Source: Rhabdobacter roseus (GTDB lineage: Bacteria > Bacteroidota > Bacteroidia > Cytophagales > Spirosomataceae). Taken from it: a stretch of 61,243 nucleotides of DNA. Of the stretch, positions 41,706 to 50,170 are shown piece by piece. Positions within the stretch are counted from its first letter, which is position 1; each line of letters begins with the position of its first letter. Below the pieces are notes generated by a model that saw nothing but the letters and a program-made list of their open reading frames with translations, did no database searches and was not told the origin of the DNA. The stretch lies in the NCBI RefSeq assembly GCF_014202275.1, contig NZ_JACHGF010000002.1:956017-1017259 (forward strand), in the 5' to 3' direction. The position numbers and the translations under genes are program-made.

Positions 41706-42755
41706 ATGAATCATTCTGTGGAATTAAAACTATACCGAAGTTACGCCAATAATCAGGAATTAGTGGTCCAGGGCCATGCTTTTCGCAAGTACCCCTCGGC
41801 CGATGATCTCTACGAGCGCCGGGGGTACCGGCACATTCGTTCCATCCTTCGGTTGTTTACGATCAAAACCATCTCCAACGCCCGCATCGTTTTTCGGTTC
41901 GGGGACCTGGAAGTAGCCACCCGCACCCTGTCAGACGGGTACTTCCGGATCACCCTGGCCCTAAGTACCCCCCTTAAGAGCGGTTGGCATACCTACACCG
42001 TCACCCTGGACGACGAAGCGCTGGGCTACCCGCCGCTCACGCGCCAGGGCGAGCTGCTGGTACCTTACGAGGGCGCCTATTCCATTATTTCTGATATTGA
42101 CGATACGTTTTTGATTTCGTACAGCCGTCATCTGTTGAAAAAACTCTACGTTTTGCTGGCCAAAAATGTAGAAGCCCGGGAGCCGTTCGACGATGTGGTG
42201 AAGCACTACCAGCTGCTCAGCCTGGCGGGCCGCACCGACCGCCCCGCTACCAACGAGTCTCCGGCCAATACGTTCTTTTTCGTGTCCAGCAGCGAGTGGA
42301 ATCTCTACGATTACATCCTGCGCTTTACCAAGGCCAACGGCCTGCCCAAAGCGGTACTTAAACTCAAAAAGATCAAAAATAGCCTGGGCGATTTCCTGAT
42401 GACGGGCGGCGGCACGCACGAACACAAGGAGCGCAACATCCAGCATATCATTGAGTTTTACCCGCAGCTGCAGTTTATCCTGCTGGGCGACGACTCGCAG
42501 CGCGACCCTTACATCTACGAAAATATCTGCAAGTACTTCCCCCGCAACATCCGGGCCGTGTACATTCGCCAAACCCCCAAGCAGAAAAAATCAGCCGTCG
42601 AGTCCGTACTGGCCAACATCGCCGCGATGGGCGTAGAAACCTGCTACTTCAAACACAGCCGCGAAGCCATTGTGCACTCCGTCAGGGCGGGTATTATTTC
42701 GGAAGAAGATCTACAAAATTTTGGTAAAGAGAAGGCGCTGGAAATACCCGAGTAG
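41706..42755 (+). CDS. App1-like (DUF2183) phosphatidate phosphatase family protein
   Basis: 349 residues from the ATG at 41706; an earlier in-frame ATG at 41655 overlaps the start of the divergent kinase gene and is less likely. The N-terminal ~115 residues form a beta-rich domain. The HAD-like catalytic motif is IISDIDDTFLISYS (~128-141), with DxDxT as in App1. FFFVSSSEWNLYDYILRF and GDFLMTGGGTHEHKERNIQHIIEFYPQLQFILLGDDSQRDPYIYENI complete the HAD-type motifs. App1 in yeast is a phosphatidate phosphatase; bacterial members are not well characterised. Pairing with a lipid kinase suggests phospholipid turnover. Confidence 0.86.
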   Translation: MNHSVELKLYRSYANNQELVVQGHAFRKYPSADDLYERRGYRHIRSILRLFTIKTISNARIVFRFGDLEVATRTLSDGYFRITLALSTPLKSGWHTYTVTLDDEALGYPPLTRQGELLVPYEGAYSIISDIDDTFLISYSRHLLKKLYVLLAKNVEAREPFDDVVKHYQLLSLAGRTDRPATNESPANTFFFVSSSEWNLYDYILRFTKANGLPKAVLKLKKIKNSLGDFLMTGGGTHEHKERNIQHIIEFYPQLQFILLGDDSQRDPYIYENICKYFPRNIRAVYIRQTPKQKKSAVESVLANIAAMGVETCYFKHSREAIVHSVRAGIISEEDLQNFGKEKALEIPE

Positions 42756-42835
42756 GTACTCTTTCATTATTCCAAATTTCCTTGGTAGCTTACCGCCGCC
42801 CACCGGGCTGTTTTTAGTATCAACTACCTACTTCT

Positions 42836-43996
42836 ATGGATATTTCTTACATTCTGAACGAGCTGGGCGAAGACCGCAGCCAGTACTTCAACGCCGTAGT
42901 GCCGCCCATCATCCAAACCAGCAACTTCGCCTTCAACTCTTTTGCCGACCTGCGCTCGGCCTACCGCGACGAGATGTCCACCTACGTGTATAGCCGCGGC
43001 ATCAACCCTACGGTAGATATACTTCGCCGAAAACTCGCCGCCCTCGACGGGGCCGAAGACGCGCTGGTGTTCAACAGCGGCGCGTCGGCCATCTACTGTG
43101 CGGTCATGGCCAACGTCCGCTCCGGCGACCACATCGTATCGGTGCAGCGGCCCTACATCTGGGCGGCCCGGCTCTTCGACAACGTGCTGCCGCGCTTCGG
43201 GGTACTTACCACCTACGTGGATGGTACTTTGGTAGAAAACATTGAAAAAGCCCTGCGGCCCGAAACACGCATCATCTACCTCGAATCGCCCAACACGCTC
43301 ACCTACGAGCTACAAGATCTGGCGGCGGTGGCGGAGTTGGCCCGGGCGCGGGGCATCCTCACCATCATCGACAACAGCTACTGCACGCCGCTCTACCAAA
43401 AGCCCCACGCGCTGGGCATTGACCTCAGCCTGCAGTCGGCCACAAAGTACATCGGCGGCCACTCCGACACCCTGGCGGGGGTACTTACGGGACCCAAGGC
43501 CCTGCTCAAAAAAATCTTCGACGAGCAACTGCTCAATACCGGCTCCCATATCCCGCCCTTCGACGCCTGGCTGCTGCTGCGCGGCCTGCGCACGCTCCCC
43601 ATGCGCCTCGAGCGCGTTTCGCAAACCACCCGGCAGGTCGTCAAGTACCTCAAGCAGCATCCCAAAATCGAAAGGGTACTTTACCCGTTCGACGAAGACT
43701 TCCCGCAGCGCGAACTGGCCCGTCAGCAAATGAACGGCGCGGGCGGCTTATTGACGATTTTGTTAAAAGCCGACAGCCACGCTCAGATCGAGCGGTTTAC
43801 CTTCGCGTTGCACTGTTTTCTGGTGGCGGTGTCGTGGGGTGGGCACGAGTCGCTGATCCTGCCGCAGGCGGGCGGTATGGACCCGGCCGACTTCGATCCC
43901 GCCGTGGAACGCCACCGCCTGGCGCGGCTCTACATCGGCCTCGAAGACGCCGACTACCTCATTCGCGACCTGGAGCAAGCGCTGGAGGTACTTTAG
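42836..43996 (+). CDS. Trans-sulfuration PLP enzyme (cystathionine lyase/synthase family)
   Basis: A 386-residue Cys/Met-metabolism PLP-dependent enzyme. Features: PPIIQTSNFAF and YVYSRGINPTVDILRRKLAALDGAEDALVFNSGASAI at the start (phosphate cup), IDNSYCTPLYQKPHALGIDLSLQSATKYIGGHSDTLAGVLTG with the PLP Lys in SATKY (~203), and SWGGHESLILPQ near 340. The length is typical. Cystathionine beta-lyase, gamma-lyase and gamma-synthase cannot be separated by eye, so no symbol is given. A terminator follows. Confidence 0.88.
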   Translation: MDISYILNELGEDRSQYFNAVVPPIIQTSNFAFNSFADLRSAYRDEMSTYVYSRGINPTVDILRRKLAALDGAEDALVFNSGASAIYCAVMANVRSGDHIVSVQRPYIWAARLFDNVLPRFGVLTTYVDGTLVENIEKALRPETRIIYLESPNTLTYELQDLAAVAELARARGILTIIDNSYCTPLYQKPHALGIDLSLQSATKYIGGHSDTLAGVLTGPKALLKKIFDEQLLNTGSHIPPFDAWLLLRGLRTLPMRLERVSQTTRQVVKYLKQHPKIERVLYPFDEDFPQRELARQQMNGAGGLLTILLKADSHAQIERFTFALHCFLVAVSWGGHESLILPQAGGMDPADFDPAVERHRLARLYIGLEDADYLIRDLEQALEVL

Positions 43997-44022
43997 GGGT
44001 ACTTGGGGTAGGGTACTTTCAA

Positions 44023-44052
44023 AAAAACCTTCCAATATGTTGGAAGGTTTTT
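44023..44052 (+). terminator. Intrinsic terminator after the PLP enzyme gene
   Basis: A 13-bp perfect stem (AAAAACCTTCCAA 44023-44035, complement 44040-44052) with a 4-nt loop and a T-rich tail; symmetrical, so it could end transcripts from either side. It lies 27 bp past the stop codon. Confidence 0.85.
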
Positions 44053-44053
44053 C

Positions 44054-44061
44054 TATTTTTG
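44054..44061 (+). promoter_or_regulatory. Candidate -7 element of the AAA_14 ATPase gene
   Basis: TATTTTTG matches the Bacteroidota TAnnTTTG -7 consensus, 18 bp before the ATG at 44080 and directly after the upstream terminator. No convincing -33 box is seen because that position falls within the terminator stem. Confidence 0.35.
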
Positions 44062-44079
44062 CTAAAATCTTCAAGTACG

Positions 44080-45285
44080 ATGGAAGAAAAAATCATCAAA
44101 AGACCCCAATACCTGGATAAAATCAGGCCCTTCATGAACAAGGCGGTGATCAAAATCCTGACCGGGCAGCGGCGCGTGGGCAAAAGTTATATGCTGAAGT
44201 TGCTCATGAAGGAGATAACTACCCTTGATCCGGAGGCGCATATTATTTATATTGATAAAGAACTGGAAGATTTTACGTTCCTAACGGACCATCAGCAACT
44301 GCATGAGTACGTTATTCAAAACCTGGCTCCGACTAAACAAAACTACCTATTCATAGACGAGGTGCAGGAAATCAACGCCTTTGAGCGTTGCCTGCGGAGC
44401 TTGCTCAATCAACGCAAGTGCGATATCTACTGTACCGGCAGCAATGCCACGATGCTTTCAGGTGAGCTAGCCACGCTCCTGGCCGGGCGCTACATGGAAT
44501 TTTCCATACACGGCTTAAGCTATACTGAATTCCTGGAATTCAATCAAGTAGAGAACAACAACGAGAGCCTACGGCTCTACCTGACCCTGGGCGGAATGCC
44601 CTACCAGCATCATATTGGGCTGGAACCGACCATCGTTTTTGAGTACCTGAAAAATGTCTACGCCTCCATTTTACTGAAAGACGTCGTAAGCCGGGAGGGC
44701 ATCCGAAACGTGGCGCTGCTAGAAAACCTGGTCATGTACCTGGCCGATAACACGGGGAGCCTATTTTCCGCCCAAAATATTAGCAAGTACCTCAAGTCGC
44801 AACGCATCGATATACCTACCCAATCGGTCATCAACTACCTGAAAGCCCTCACCAATGCGTTTTTTATTCATAAGGTTTCGCGGGCGGATATTCAGGGTAT
44901 GAAAATCTTTGAAAGCGGGGAAAAATACTATTTCGAAGACCTGGGCCTGCGAAACTGCATCCGCAGCTTCAACTACCGGGCTGACATCGGCAAGCTCATG
45001 GAAAACACCGTGTACTTGCACTTACTCAGGAAAGGGTACCGGGTATTTGTGGGGAGATCGGGGAATCAGGAAATTGATTTTATGGCCGAAAAAAACGGAG
45101 AACGGGTATACATCCAGGTCGCTTATATTTTAGCGGATGAAAGTACCATTCAACGCGAATTCGGCAACCTGGCCGCCATTCCCGATCACTACCCTAAATA
45201 CGTCGTCACGATGGATGAATTTTCTGCGGGAAGTACCTTCAAAGGAATTCAACAGATTCATCTGCGCGATTTTTTACGAAGCTAA
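44080..45285 (+). CDS. AAA_14/DUF4143 family ATPase
   Basis: 401 residues; the ATG at 44080 is used because the longer frame would overlap the PLP gene and the terminator. Walker A is LTGQRRVGKSYML (~26-38), Walker B NYLFIDEVQEIN (~88-99), sensor YCTGSNATMLSGE, then a winged-helix part (~230-290). The C-terminal DUF4143 domain has a PD-(D/E)XK-like core: MENTVYLHLLRKGYRVFVGRSGNQEIDFMAEKNGERVYIQVAY. Such proteins are widespread and poorly characterised, and are often found in variable genome regions. This copy contains several GTAC motifs, so it appears resident for a long time. Confidence 0.87.
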   Translation: MEEKIIKRPQYLDKIRPFMNKAVIKILTGQRRVGKSYMLKLLMKEITTLDPEAHIIYIDKELEDFTFLTDHQQLHEYVIQNLAPTKQNYLFIDEVQEINAFERCLRSLLNQRKCDIYCTGSNATMLSGELATLLAGRYMEFSIHGLSYTEFLEFNQVENNNESLRLYLTLGGMPYQHHIGLEPTIVFEYLKNVYASILLKDVVSREGIRNVALLENLVMYLADNTGSLFSAQNISKYLKSQRIDIPTQSVINYLKALTNAFFIHKVSRADIQGMKIFESGEKYYFEDLGLRNCIRSFNYRADIGKLMENTVYLHLLRKGYRVFVGRSGNQEIDFMAEKNGERVYIQVAYILADESTIQREFGNLAAIPDHYPKYVVTMDEFSAGSTFKGIQQIHLRDFLRS

Positions 45286-45327
45286 CTCATTTTTATACCT
45301 GTCTCAGGATCATTCAGGCAACCTCCT

Positions 45328-46326
45328 CTACGCCTTCACCAGCATTTTTCCCTGATTCTTGCCCGAGAAAAGCCCCAGGAAAGCATGGGGTAGTTGGTCA
45401 AAGCCTTCCACGATGGTTTCCTTAAAGTGCAATTTTCCTTCTTTTACCCAGGTAGTTAGTTCTTGAATGGCGCGCGGGTTTTCGTCCTCAAAATCCCGCA
45501 CGATGAAGCCTTTGATGAGCGAACTGGTCGTCAGGATTTTGGGCAAAAAGCGCGGACCCTGGGTCGGTTGCGTATCGTTATAGAGAGAAATCTGCCCGCA
45601 GATGACGAGCCGGGCTTGGTGATTGATGAGCGTAATGACAGCATCGGTGATTTCGCCACCTACGTTGTCGAAGTACACATCTACACCGTCCGGACAGGCT
45701 TTCTTGAGGTCCGCGCGCAGGTTCTGGGTCGTTTTGTAATTGATCACCTCGTCGTAGCCCAGCTCCTCGGTAAGTACCTTGGCCTTCTCATCCGACCCGG
45801 CCAGGCCCACGACCCGGCAGCCTTTCAGCTTCGCGATTTGCCCCACCACCATGCCCACGGCGCCCGCCGCTCCGGACACCACTACCGTCTCGCCCGCCTG
45901 CGGCTGACCGATGTCCAGCAGGCCAAAGTAGGCCGTCAGGCCGGGCATACCCAAAATGCCCAGGTAGTAGCTGGCGGGGGCAGCGTCGGTATCGATTTTC
46001 TGTAGGGTACTCGCCTTCGCCACGGCTTTTTGGGCCCAGGGCAGCATACCCAGCACGGGGGTACCTACAGGGTACTTTTCGCTTTTAGATTCCATAACTT
46101 TCGCCACTACCCCACCCACGATGGGCGCATCCACCTTGAAGGGCGGCGTGTAGGACTTGGCGTCATTCATGCGCCCGCGCATGTAAGGATCTACCGACCA
46201 GTAAAGCGGCTCTACAAGTACCTCGCCGTCGCTCAGTGGAGGTAGTTCCATTTCTTCAAAACGAAAGGTATCGGAAGTAGGCAGGCCCTGGGGGCGGCTC
46301 GCCAGTACAATTTGCTGGGTTGTCAT
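45328..46326 (-). CDS. Zinc-independent NADP-dependent MDR reductase (LTB4DH/CurA-like)
   Basis: 332 residues from the ATG at 46326, giving MTTQQIVLASRPQGLP as in homologues; upstream in-frame codons add an atypical Lys/Asn-rich tail. Hallmarks: YWSVDPYMRGRMND (~43-56), VVVSGAAGAVGMVVGQIAKLKGCRVVGLAGSDEKAKVLTEELGYDEVINYK (NADP Rossmann, ~145-200), DVYFDNVGGEITDAVI and the terminal GKNQGKMLVKA. These enzymes reduce alpha,beta-unsaturated ketones or aldehydes and have no catalytic zinc. The gene stands alone. Confidence 0.9.
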   Translation of the reverse strand: MTTQQIVLASRPQGLPTSDTFRFEEMELPPLSDGEVLVEPLYWSVDPYMRGRMNDAKSYTPPFKVDAPIVGGVVAKVMESKSEKYPVGTPVLGMLPWAQKAVAKASTLQKIDTDAAPASYYLGILGMPGLTAYFGLLDIGQPQAGETVVVSGAAGAVGMVVGQIAKLKGCRVVGLAGSDEKAKVLTEELGYDEVINYKTTQNLRADLKKACPDGVDVYFDNVGGEITDAVITLINHQARLVICGQISLYNDTQPTQGPRFLPKILTTSSLIKGFIVRDFEDENPRAIQELTTWVKEGKLHFKETIVEGFDQLPHAFLGLFSGKNQGKMLVKA

Positions 46327-46417
46327 GGGGGTACTTTTAGAGTAGTTTTTATAGTTCGTTTCTTTCATTCAACCTACCCCAAGGTACTTATGTTTTCATT
46401 GCCGCGAAGTACCGGGC

Positions 46418-47317
46418 TCAGGTACCCAGGGCGGCTTGCACTTCGGCCAGGAAACGAGGTACTTGCACGCGCGGGTCGCCGCGCAGGGTTTCGATGGGCA
46501 AGTACCCCCGGTAGCCCGCTTCGCGCGCAATTTGGATGATTTTAGCCACGTCGGTTTTTTCTTCGACGCCCTGGCGGTACACGTTTTCTTTGAGCTGCCA
46601 GGTGTAGGCGTAGGGGGCCAGGCGGGCTATTTCGGCGTAGGGATCGCCCTGGCGTAAGCTCCCGATGTCGAGGTTGAGCCCCAGCCAGTCGGAGTCGACG
46701 CGCTGGAGGATGTGAAGTACCTCGTCGGTGGTTTTAAGAAACTCGTTGTGGTTTTGCAGCACAATCATGACGCCCTGCTGCTGGCCGTAGGCCGCGCAAA
46801 GACGAAGCGCTTCCACCACGAAATCGTTGGCCTGCGCGCGCGACCGCCCTTCAGCCAGCTCTTTGCCCGCAAAAACCCGCAGCACCGGTGCGCCCAGTTT
46901 GGCGGCTACGGCTACCCACTTTTTCACCAGGGCTACGTCCGCGCTACGCTGGGCGGCATCGGCCAGGGTAAAATCATTCCGGACGCCCGTACCGCTAATA
47001 TCCAGCCCCAGCAGGTGCGCCTTTTTCTTGAATTCAAACAGGTACTTGTCGGGGGGTACTTCGGGGTAGCCGGGAAAGTAGTAGCCCGTGGGGTCCACGG
47101 CGTCAAAGCCCAGCTCCGAGCACAGCTCAAGTACCTGGTCCAGGCTCATTTCGCCCTTCCGAAGTGGATCATTGAAGGAGTAGAGGTTGCAGCTCAGCTT
47201 GATACGGCCCGCGCGGCGCGGCCGTAAAGTACCCTGTGCGAAAGTACCTCCCGAAGCGAGAGAAGGCAAGAGGGCGGCTCCCGCCAGGAAGTGCCGCCGC
47301 GTAAGGGTACTTTTCAT
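46418..47317 (-). CDS. Exported xylose-isomerase-like TIM-barrel sugar isomerase/epimerase
   Basis: A 299-residue protein with a twin-arginine-like leader (LTRRHFLAGAALLPSLASGGTFAQ). The TIM barrel has KLSCNLYSFNDPLRKGEMSLDQVLELCSELGFDAVDPTGYYFPGY, VMIVLQNHNEFL, GLNLDIGSL, YTWQLKENVY and GYLPIETLRGDP, with metal-site Glu/Asp/His at strand ends. Tat export would fit loading with metal before secretion. It is the second exported isomerase-like protein in the window and belongs to a different subgroup from the one at 13435-14277. The substrate is unknown. Confidence 0.85.
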   Translation of the reverse strand: MKSTLTRRHFLAGAALLPSLASGGTFAQGTLRPRRAGRIKLSCNLYSFNDPLRKGEMSLDQVLELCSELGFDAVDPTGYYFPGYPEVPPDKYLFEFKKKAHLLGLDISGTGVRNDFTLADAAQRSADVALVKKWVAVAAKLGAPVLRVFAGKELAEGRSRAQANDFVVEALRLCAAYGQQQGVMIVLQNHNEFLKTTDEVLHILQRVDSDWLGLNLDIGSLRQGDPYAEIARLAPYAYTWQLKENVYRQGVEEKTDVAKIIQIAREAGYRGYLPIETLRGDPRVQVPRFLAEVQAALGT

Positions 47318-47321
47318 AGGG

Positions 47322-48218
47322 CTACTTTTGCTTTAACTCTTTCTCCACTTTTTTTACAAAGGGAACGGAAACACTGGCGAAGTTGGCTATTTCGGCAACC
47401 GTAAATTTTTGGGCTAAAAGTAGATTCCTGACCACCTCGTAGCTTTTTTGCTCCATGCCTTCCTCCCGCTCGGCTTTTTTTATGGCTTCGATGATTCCCA
47501 TGGCGTTTTTGATTCCGGTTAGTCGTTCTATCTCTTTTTCAAATTTACTGTTTACTTCGGGATTTTTTACGTGTACAAATGCCCCCAGAAACGAAATAAA
47601 ATGGCTGATTTGTTCTTTGTCGTAGCGCTTACTAGCCGGCAGCGCCCGCACGATGGTTAGCCGCTGCTCGCTGAGCTCTTCGTCGGGTACTTTGCCCATG
47701 AGTTGGGCTTTTTGCGCCGCCAGCACTACCAACGCAAACGGATTATTCATGGCCAGCAGTTCTTGTTCGGTATGGTCAAAAATGTGGTAGGCATTGTACC
47801 GATAGCTAACGCTGGTGCCCAGAAAATCGGTGTGGTAGTGGGCGGGGCGCTGTTGGCTTTTGGCTCCCGTAAATACCGCAATGGCCGCTACTTCCACCTC
47901 AAAGCGGTCCAAGAGGCGGTAGTAGTACCTGAACATCCTTTTGGGAAAAGTCGGCGTATCGCCGCCCTCAATTTCGACGTGTACCAATATCCATTCGGCT
48001 TGTCCGTTGCGGAGCCAGGTCTTTACCAGTAGGTCCACAAAGCGGGTGCCGCCCCGCTTTTCCAGCTCGGGGAATAGCTCGCGCAGCTCTTTATCCATGA
48101 ATTCAAAGCCTCGCTCCAGATCAAAAAGCGCATCGGCTTCTTTGAAAAAGAAACGGAGCAAGTCGGGGAAGGTTTGTTCAAACGCCCCTTTGAGCAGTAT
48201 GTCGTTTTTTCTACGCAT
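47322..48218 (-). CDS. Rpn/PDDEXK-type putative recombination-promoting nuclease (transposase-like)
   Basis: 298 residues from the ATG at 48218; a TTG six codons upstream is less likely. The N-terminal ~140 residues match PD-(D/E)XK transposase-like proteins: DILLKGAFEQTFPDLLRFFF, RFVDLLVKTWLRNGQAEWILVHVEIEG with the Asp and Glu-x-Glu of the nuclease core, and FRYYYRLLDRFEVEVAAIAVFTG. The C-terminal third is helical with many Lys/Glu and ends in a potential HTH (FTVAEIANFASVSVPFVKKVEKELKQK). The gene stops 5 bp after the start of the isomerase gene. Rpn proteins promote RecA-independent recombination. No inverted repeats or target duplications were seen. Confidence 0.8.
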   Translation of the reverse strand: MRRKNDILLKGAFEQTFPDLLRFFFKEADALFDLERGFEFMDKELRELFPELEKRGGTRFVDLLVKTWLRNGQAEWILVHVEIEGGDTPTFPKRMFRYYYRLLDRFEVEVAAIAVFTGAKSQQRPAHYHTDFLGTSVSYRYNAYHIFDHTEQELLAMNNPFALVVLAAQKAQLMGKVPDEELSEQRLTIVRALPASKRYDKEQISHFISFLGAFVHVKNPEVNSKFEKEIERLTGIKNAMGIIEAIKKAEREEGMEQKSYEVVRNLLLAQKFTVAEIANFASVSVPFVKKVEKELKQK

Positions 48219-48341
48219 CCATACAAGTACCCTCAAAGTACCTACTTTTGAAGTACAAAAGTGCTGACTGCAGCAGGTACTTTGGGTAAAATTTGTTGTT
48301 TTTTAATAAAGTGCCCGGCAGCGATTTTCTAATCGTTCAAG

Positions 48342-48349
48342 TACCTTTG
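48342..48349 (+). promoter_or_regulatory. Candidate -7 element of the primase-like gene
   Basis: TACCTTTG fits TAnnTTTG and is part of an AAGTACCTTTG copy of the abundant local motif. Its position overlaps an in-frame GTG at 48349, which argues that translation starts at the later ATG (48388). Confidence 0.4.
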
Positions 48350-48387
48350 TGTCCCGTAAAGTACCCTTTACCAAGCCCCTGGCTTTC

Positions 48388-49449
48388 ATGAATATTCTCG
48401 AAGAAGTCCGGAAAGTCGATATTGTGCGGGTGGTGCGTGACCTGGGTCTGGCGCTGCATATTCACCGGAAGATCAGTTGTCCGTTTCACGAAGAAAAAAC
48501 GGCTTCGCTGGTACTTTATCCCCAAACCAACACCTACTACTGCTTCGGCTGCGGACGCCGTGGCGACGTGATTCATTTTTACGCAGGCTTCACAAACCAG
48601 GAGTACAAGCAGGCCATGCATGAGCTAGCCTACCACTACGTACCTGGCTACGTGCGGCGCACGCCCCCGCCGGTACGCAATCCGGCTCCCCGTACCGAAA
48701 TCCCGGCTGACACCCTGCCCGACACCAAGGAGTACGCCTACCAGCCGCTGCATTCTGAAATCTACGAGGCCTTCAAGGCCCACTGCGAAGCCCAGCCCGA
48801 CAACGAGCTGTCGGCGCGCGCCCTGGGGTACCTGCACCAGCGCGGCTTCTCGGACGCAACCTTACGGCAGTTTGGGATTTTTGTGATAAAAGATTATCAC
48901 CTGGCCAACACCTACCTGCGCTCGCGCTACGCGCTCTCCGACCTGCGCGAATGCGGCCTTTACAACGACAAGGAAAACCTGATTTTTTACAAGCACTGCC
49001 TCATCATTCCCTACTACGAAAACGGGAAGCTCGCGTACCTGCAGGGCCGGATCATCGGTGCTCCCGAGGCCGACGCCAAGATCAAATCGGCCCGGTACCA
49101 GTTTCTGAGTGGGGTACCGATCACGCTTTTCAACGTCGACATGCTGGCGCGGGTACGCACGGGCCGCGTGGTGTACCTCACCGAAGGGGCTTTCGACTGC
49201 ATGACGCTGGTCCAGCAGGGCCTGCCTGCGGTGAGCCTGGGGAGCGTCACGATGTTCAAGAAAGAGTGGGCCAAGCGTTTTCGGCGCTTCGAGGTGTGCT
49301 TCTGGTTCGACAACGACGCCGCCGGTCGATCGGCCAGCACGGTTTTTCTGGAGCTCTTCGAGCAGGCGGGCATCAGTGCGCACGAGCGCAGGCTTAAGGA
49401 TGGATTTAAAGACATCAACGAGTACTTCAGCCAGCGCGACCAGGACTAA
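48388..49449 (+). CDS. Stand-alone small DnaG-like primase (CHC2 zinc finger plus TOPRIM)
   Basis: 353 residues from the ATG at 48388. The N-terminal zinc-binding domain is ISCPFHEEKTASLVLYPQTNTYYCFGCGRRGDVIHF (~29-66), a CHC2 finger. A middle region with HQRGFSDATLRQFGIF resembles the primase N domain. The TOPRIM core is VVYLTEGAFDCMTLVQQGLPAVSLGS and VCFWFDNDAAGRSAS, with Glu and Asp-x-Asp. It is about half the length of DnaG and lacks the DnaB-binding tail. Such proteins usually belong to plasmids, phages or integrated elements, but no other replication gene is nearby. GTAC motif density inside the gene is native-like. Confidence 0.85.
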   Translation: MNILEEVRKVDIVRVVRDLGLALHIHRKISCPFHEEKTASLVLYPQTNTYYCFGCGRRGDVIHFYAGFTNQEYKQAMHELAYHYVPGYVRRTPPPVRNPAPRTEIPADTLPDTKEYAYQPLHSEIYEAFKAHCEAQPDNELSARALGYLHQRGFSDATLRQFGIFVIKDYHLANTYLRSRYALSDLRECGLYNDKENLIFYKHCLIIPYYENGKLAYLQGRIIGAPEADAKIKSARYQFLSGVPITLFNVDMLARVRTGRVVYLTEGAFDCMTLVQQGLPAVSLGSVTMFKKEWAKRFRRFEVCFWFDNDAAGRSASTVFLELFEQAGISAHERRLKDGFKDINEYFSQRDQD

Positions 49450-49479
49450 CCGGCAGGTACCTTTATGGCCCCAAAGTAC

Positions 49480-50163
49480 CTACTTGGCAATGATACGCTG
49501 TAGTTCTTTCACGTTGCCGATCAGGATGAGGTGGTCGCCGGGCTGAAGTTCTTTGTCGGGCGCTACGTTCAGTTCCAGCTTCTTTACCTTGCGCGAGTAG
49601 CCCAGCAAATTCTTTTTGTCATCCACGTGCACGTAGGCCACCACTTTCAGCGAGGCCGAGCGCGTCAGGCCGGTTTCGGACAGCCGTTGGTAGTAAAACT
49701 GCTGCGGAATGCGGAGCTCCATCATGGCCGACTGGTCGCAGATTTCGTAGGAATTGACCAGTTGCGGAATAGTAAGCCGCTTGGCTACTTTCTCGGCCGA
49801 GTCTTGCTCGGGCAGCAGTAGCTCGTCCACGCCCAGGGCCTCGATTACGGTGCGGTGCAGGTCGTCGAAGGCGCGGCCCAGGAGCTTTTTTACCTTCATT
49901 TGCTTCATAAGGGCCGTTACCAGCACCGACGCGGCAAAATCTTCGCCGATGGCCACCACCACCACGTCCATTTCCCGCAGGGGAATGGTATTGAGGTTGT
50001 TGATGTCCGTACAGTCCATGCAAACCGTATGCGTGATCCGGTCTTTGAGGGCTTCAATTTTATTCATATTGATGTCGGCCCCAATGACCTCATGGCCCAT
50101 GCCCGTCAGCTGCACCGACAGCGTAGCGCCAAAATTGCCCAGACCTACCACGAAAAATTTCAT
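49480..50163 (-). CDS. KtrA/TrkA-type RCK subunit of potassium uptake
   Basis: A 227-residue cytoplasmic regulator with one RCK_N domain (KFFVVGLGNFGATLSVQLTGMGHEVIGADINMNKIEAL with GxGxxG, ~2-40) and one RCK_C domain (~140-225, ending PGDHLILIGNVKELQRI). A single RCK unit is the KtrA type; TrkA has two. It binds nucleotides and gates the ion-conducting protein. It starts 7 bp after the TrkH-family gene and is cotranscribed with it. Confidence 0.92.
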   Translation of the reverse strand: MKFFVVGLGNFGATLSVQLTGMGHEVIGADINMNKIEALKDRITHTVCMDCTDINNLNTIPLREMDVVVVAIGEDFAASVLVTALMKQMKVKKLLGRAFDDLHRTVIEALGVDELLLPEQDSAEKVAKRLTIPQLVNSYEICDQSAMMELRIPQQFYYQRLSETGLTRSASLKVVAYVHVDDKKNLLGYSRKVKKLELNVAPDKELQPGDHLILIGNVKELQRIIAK

Positions 50164-50170
50164 ATCGAAA

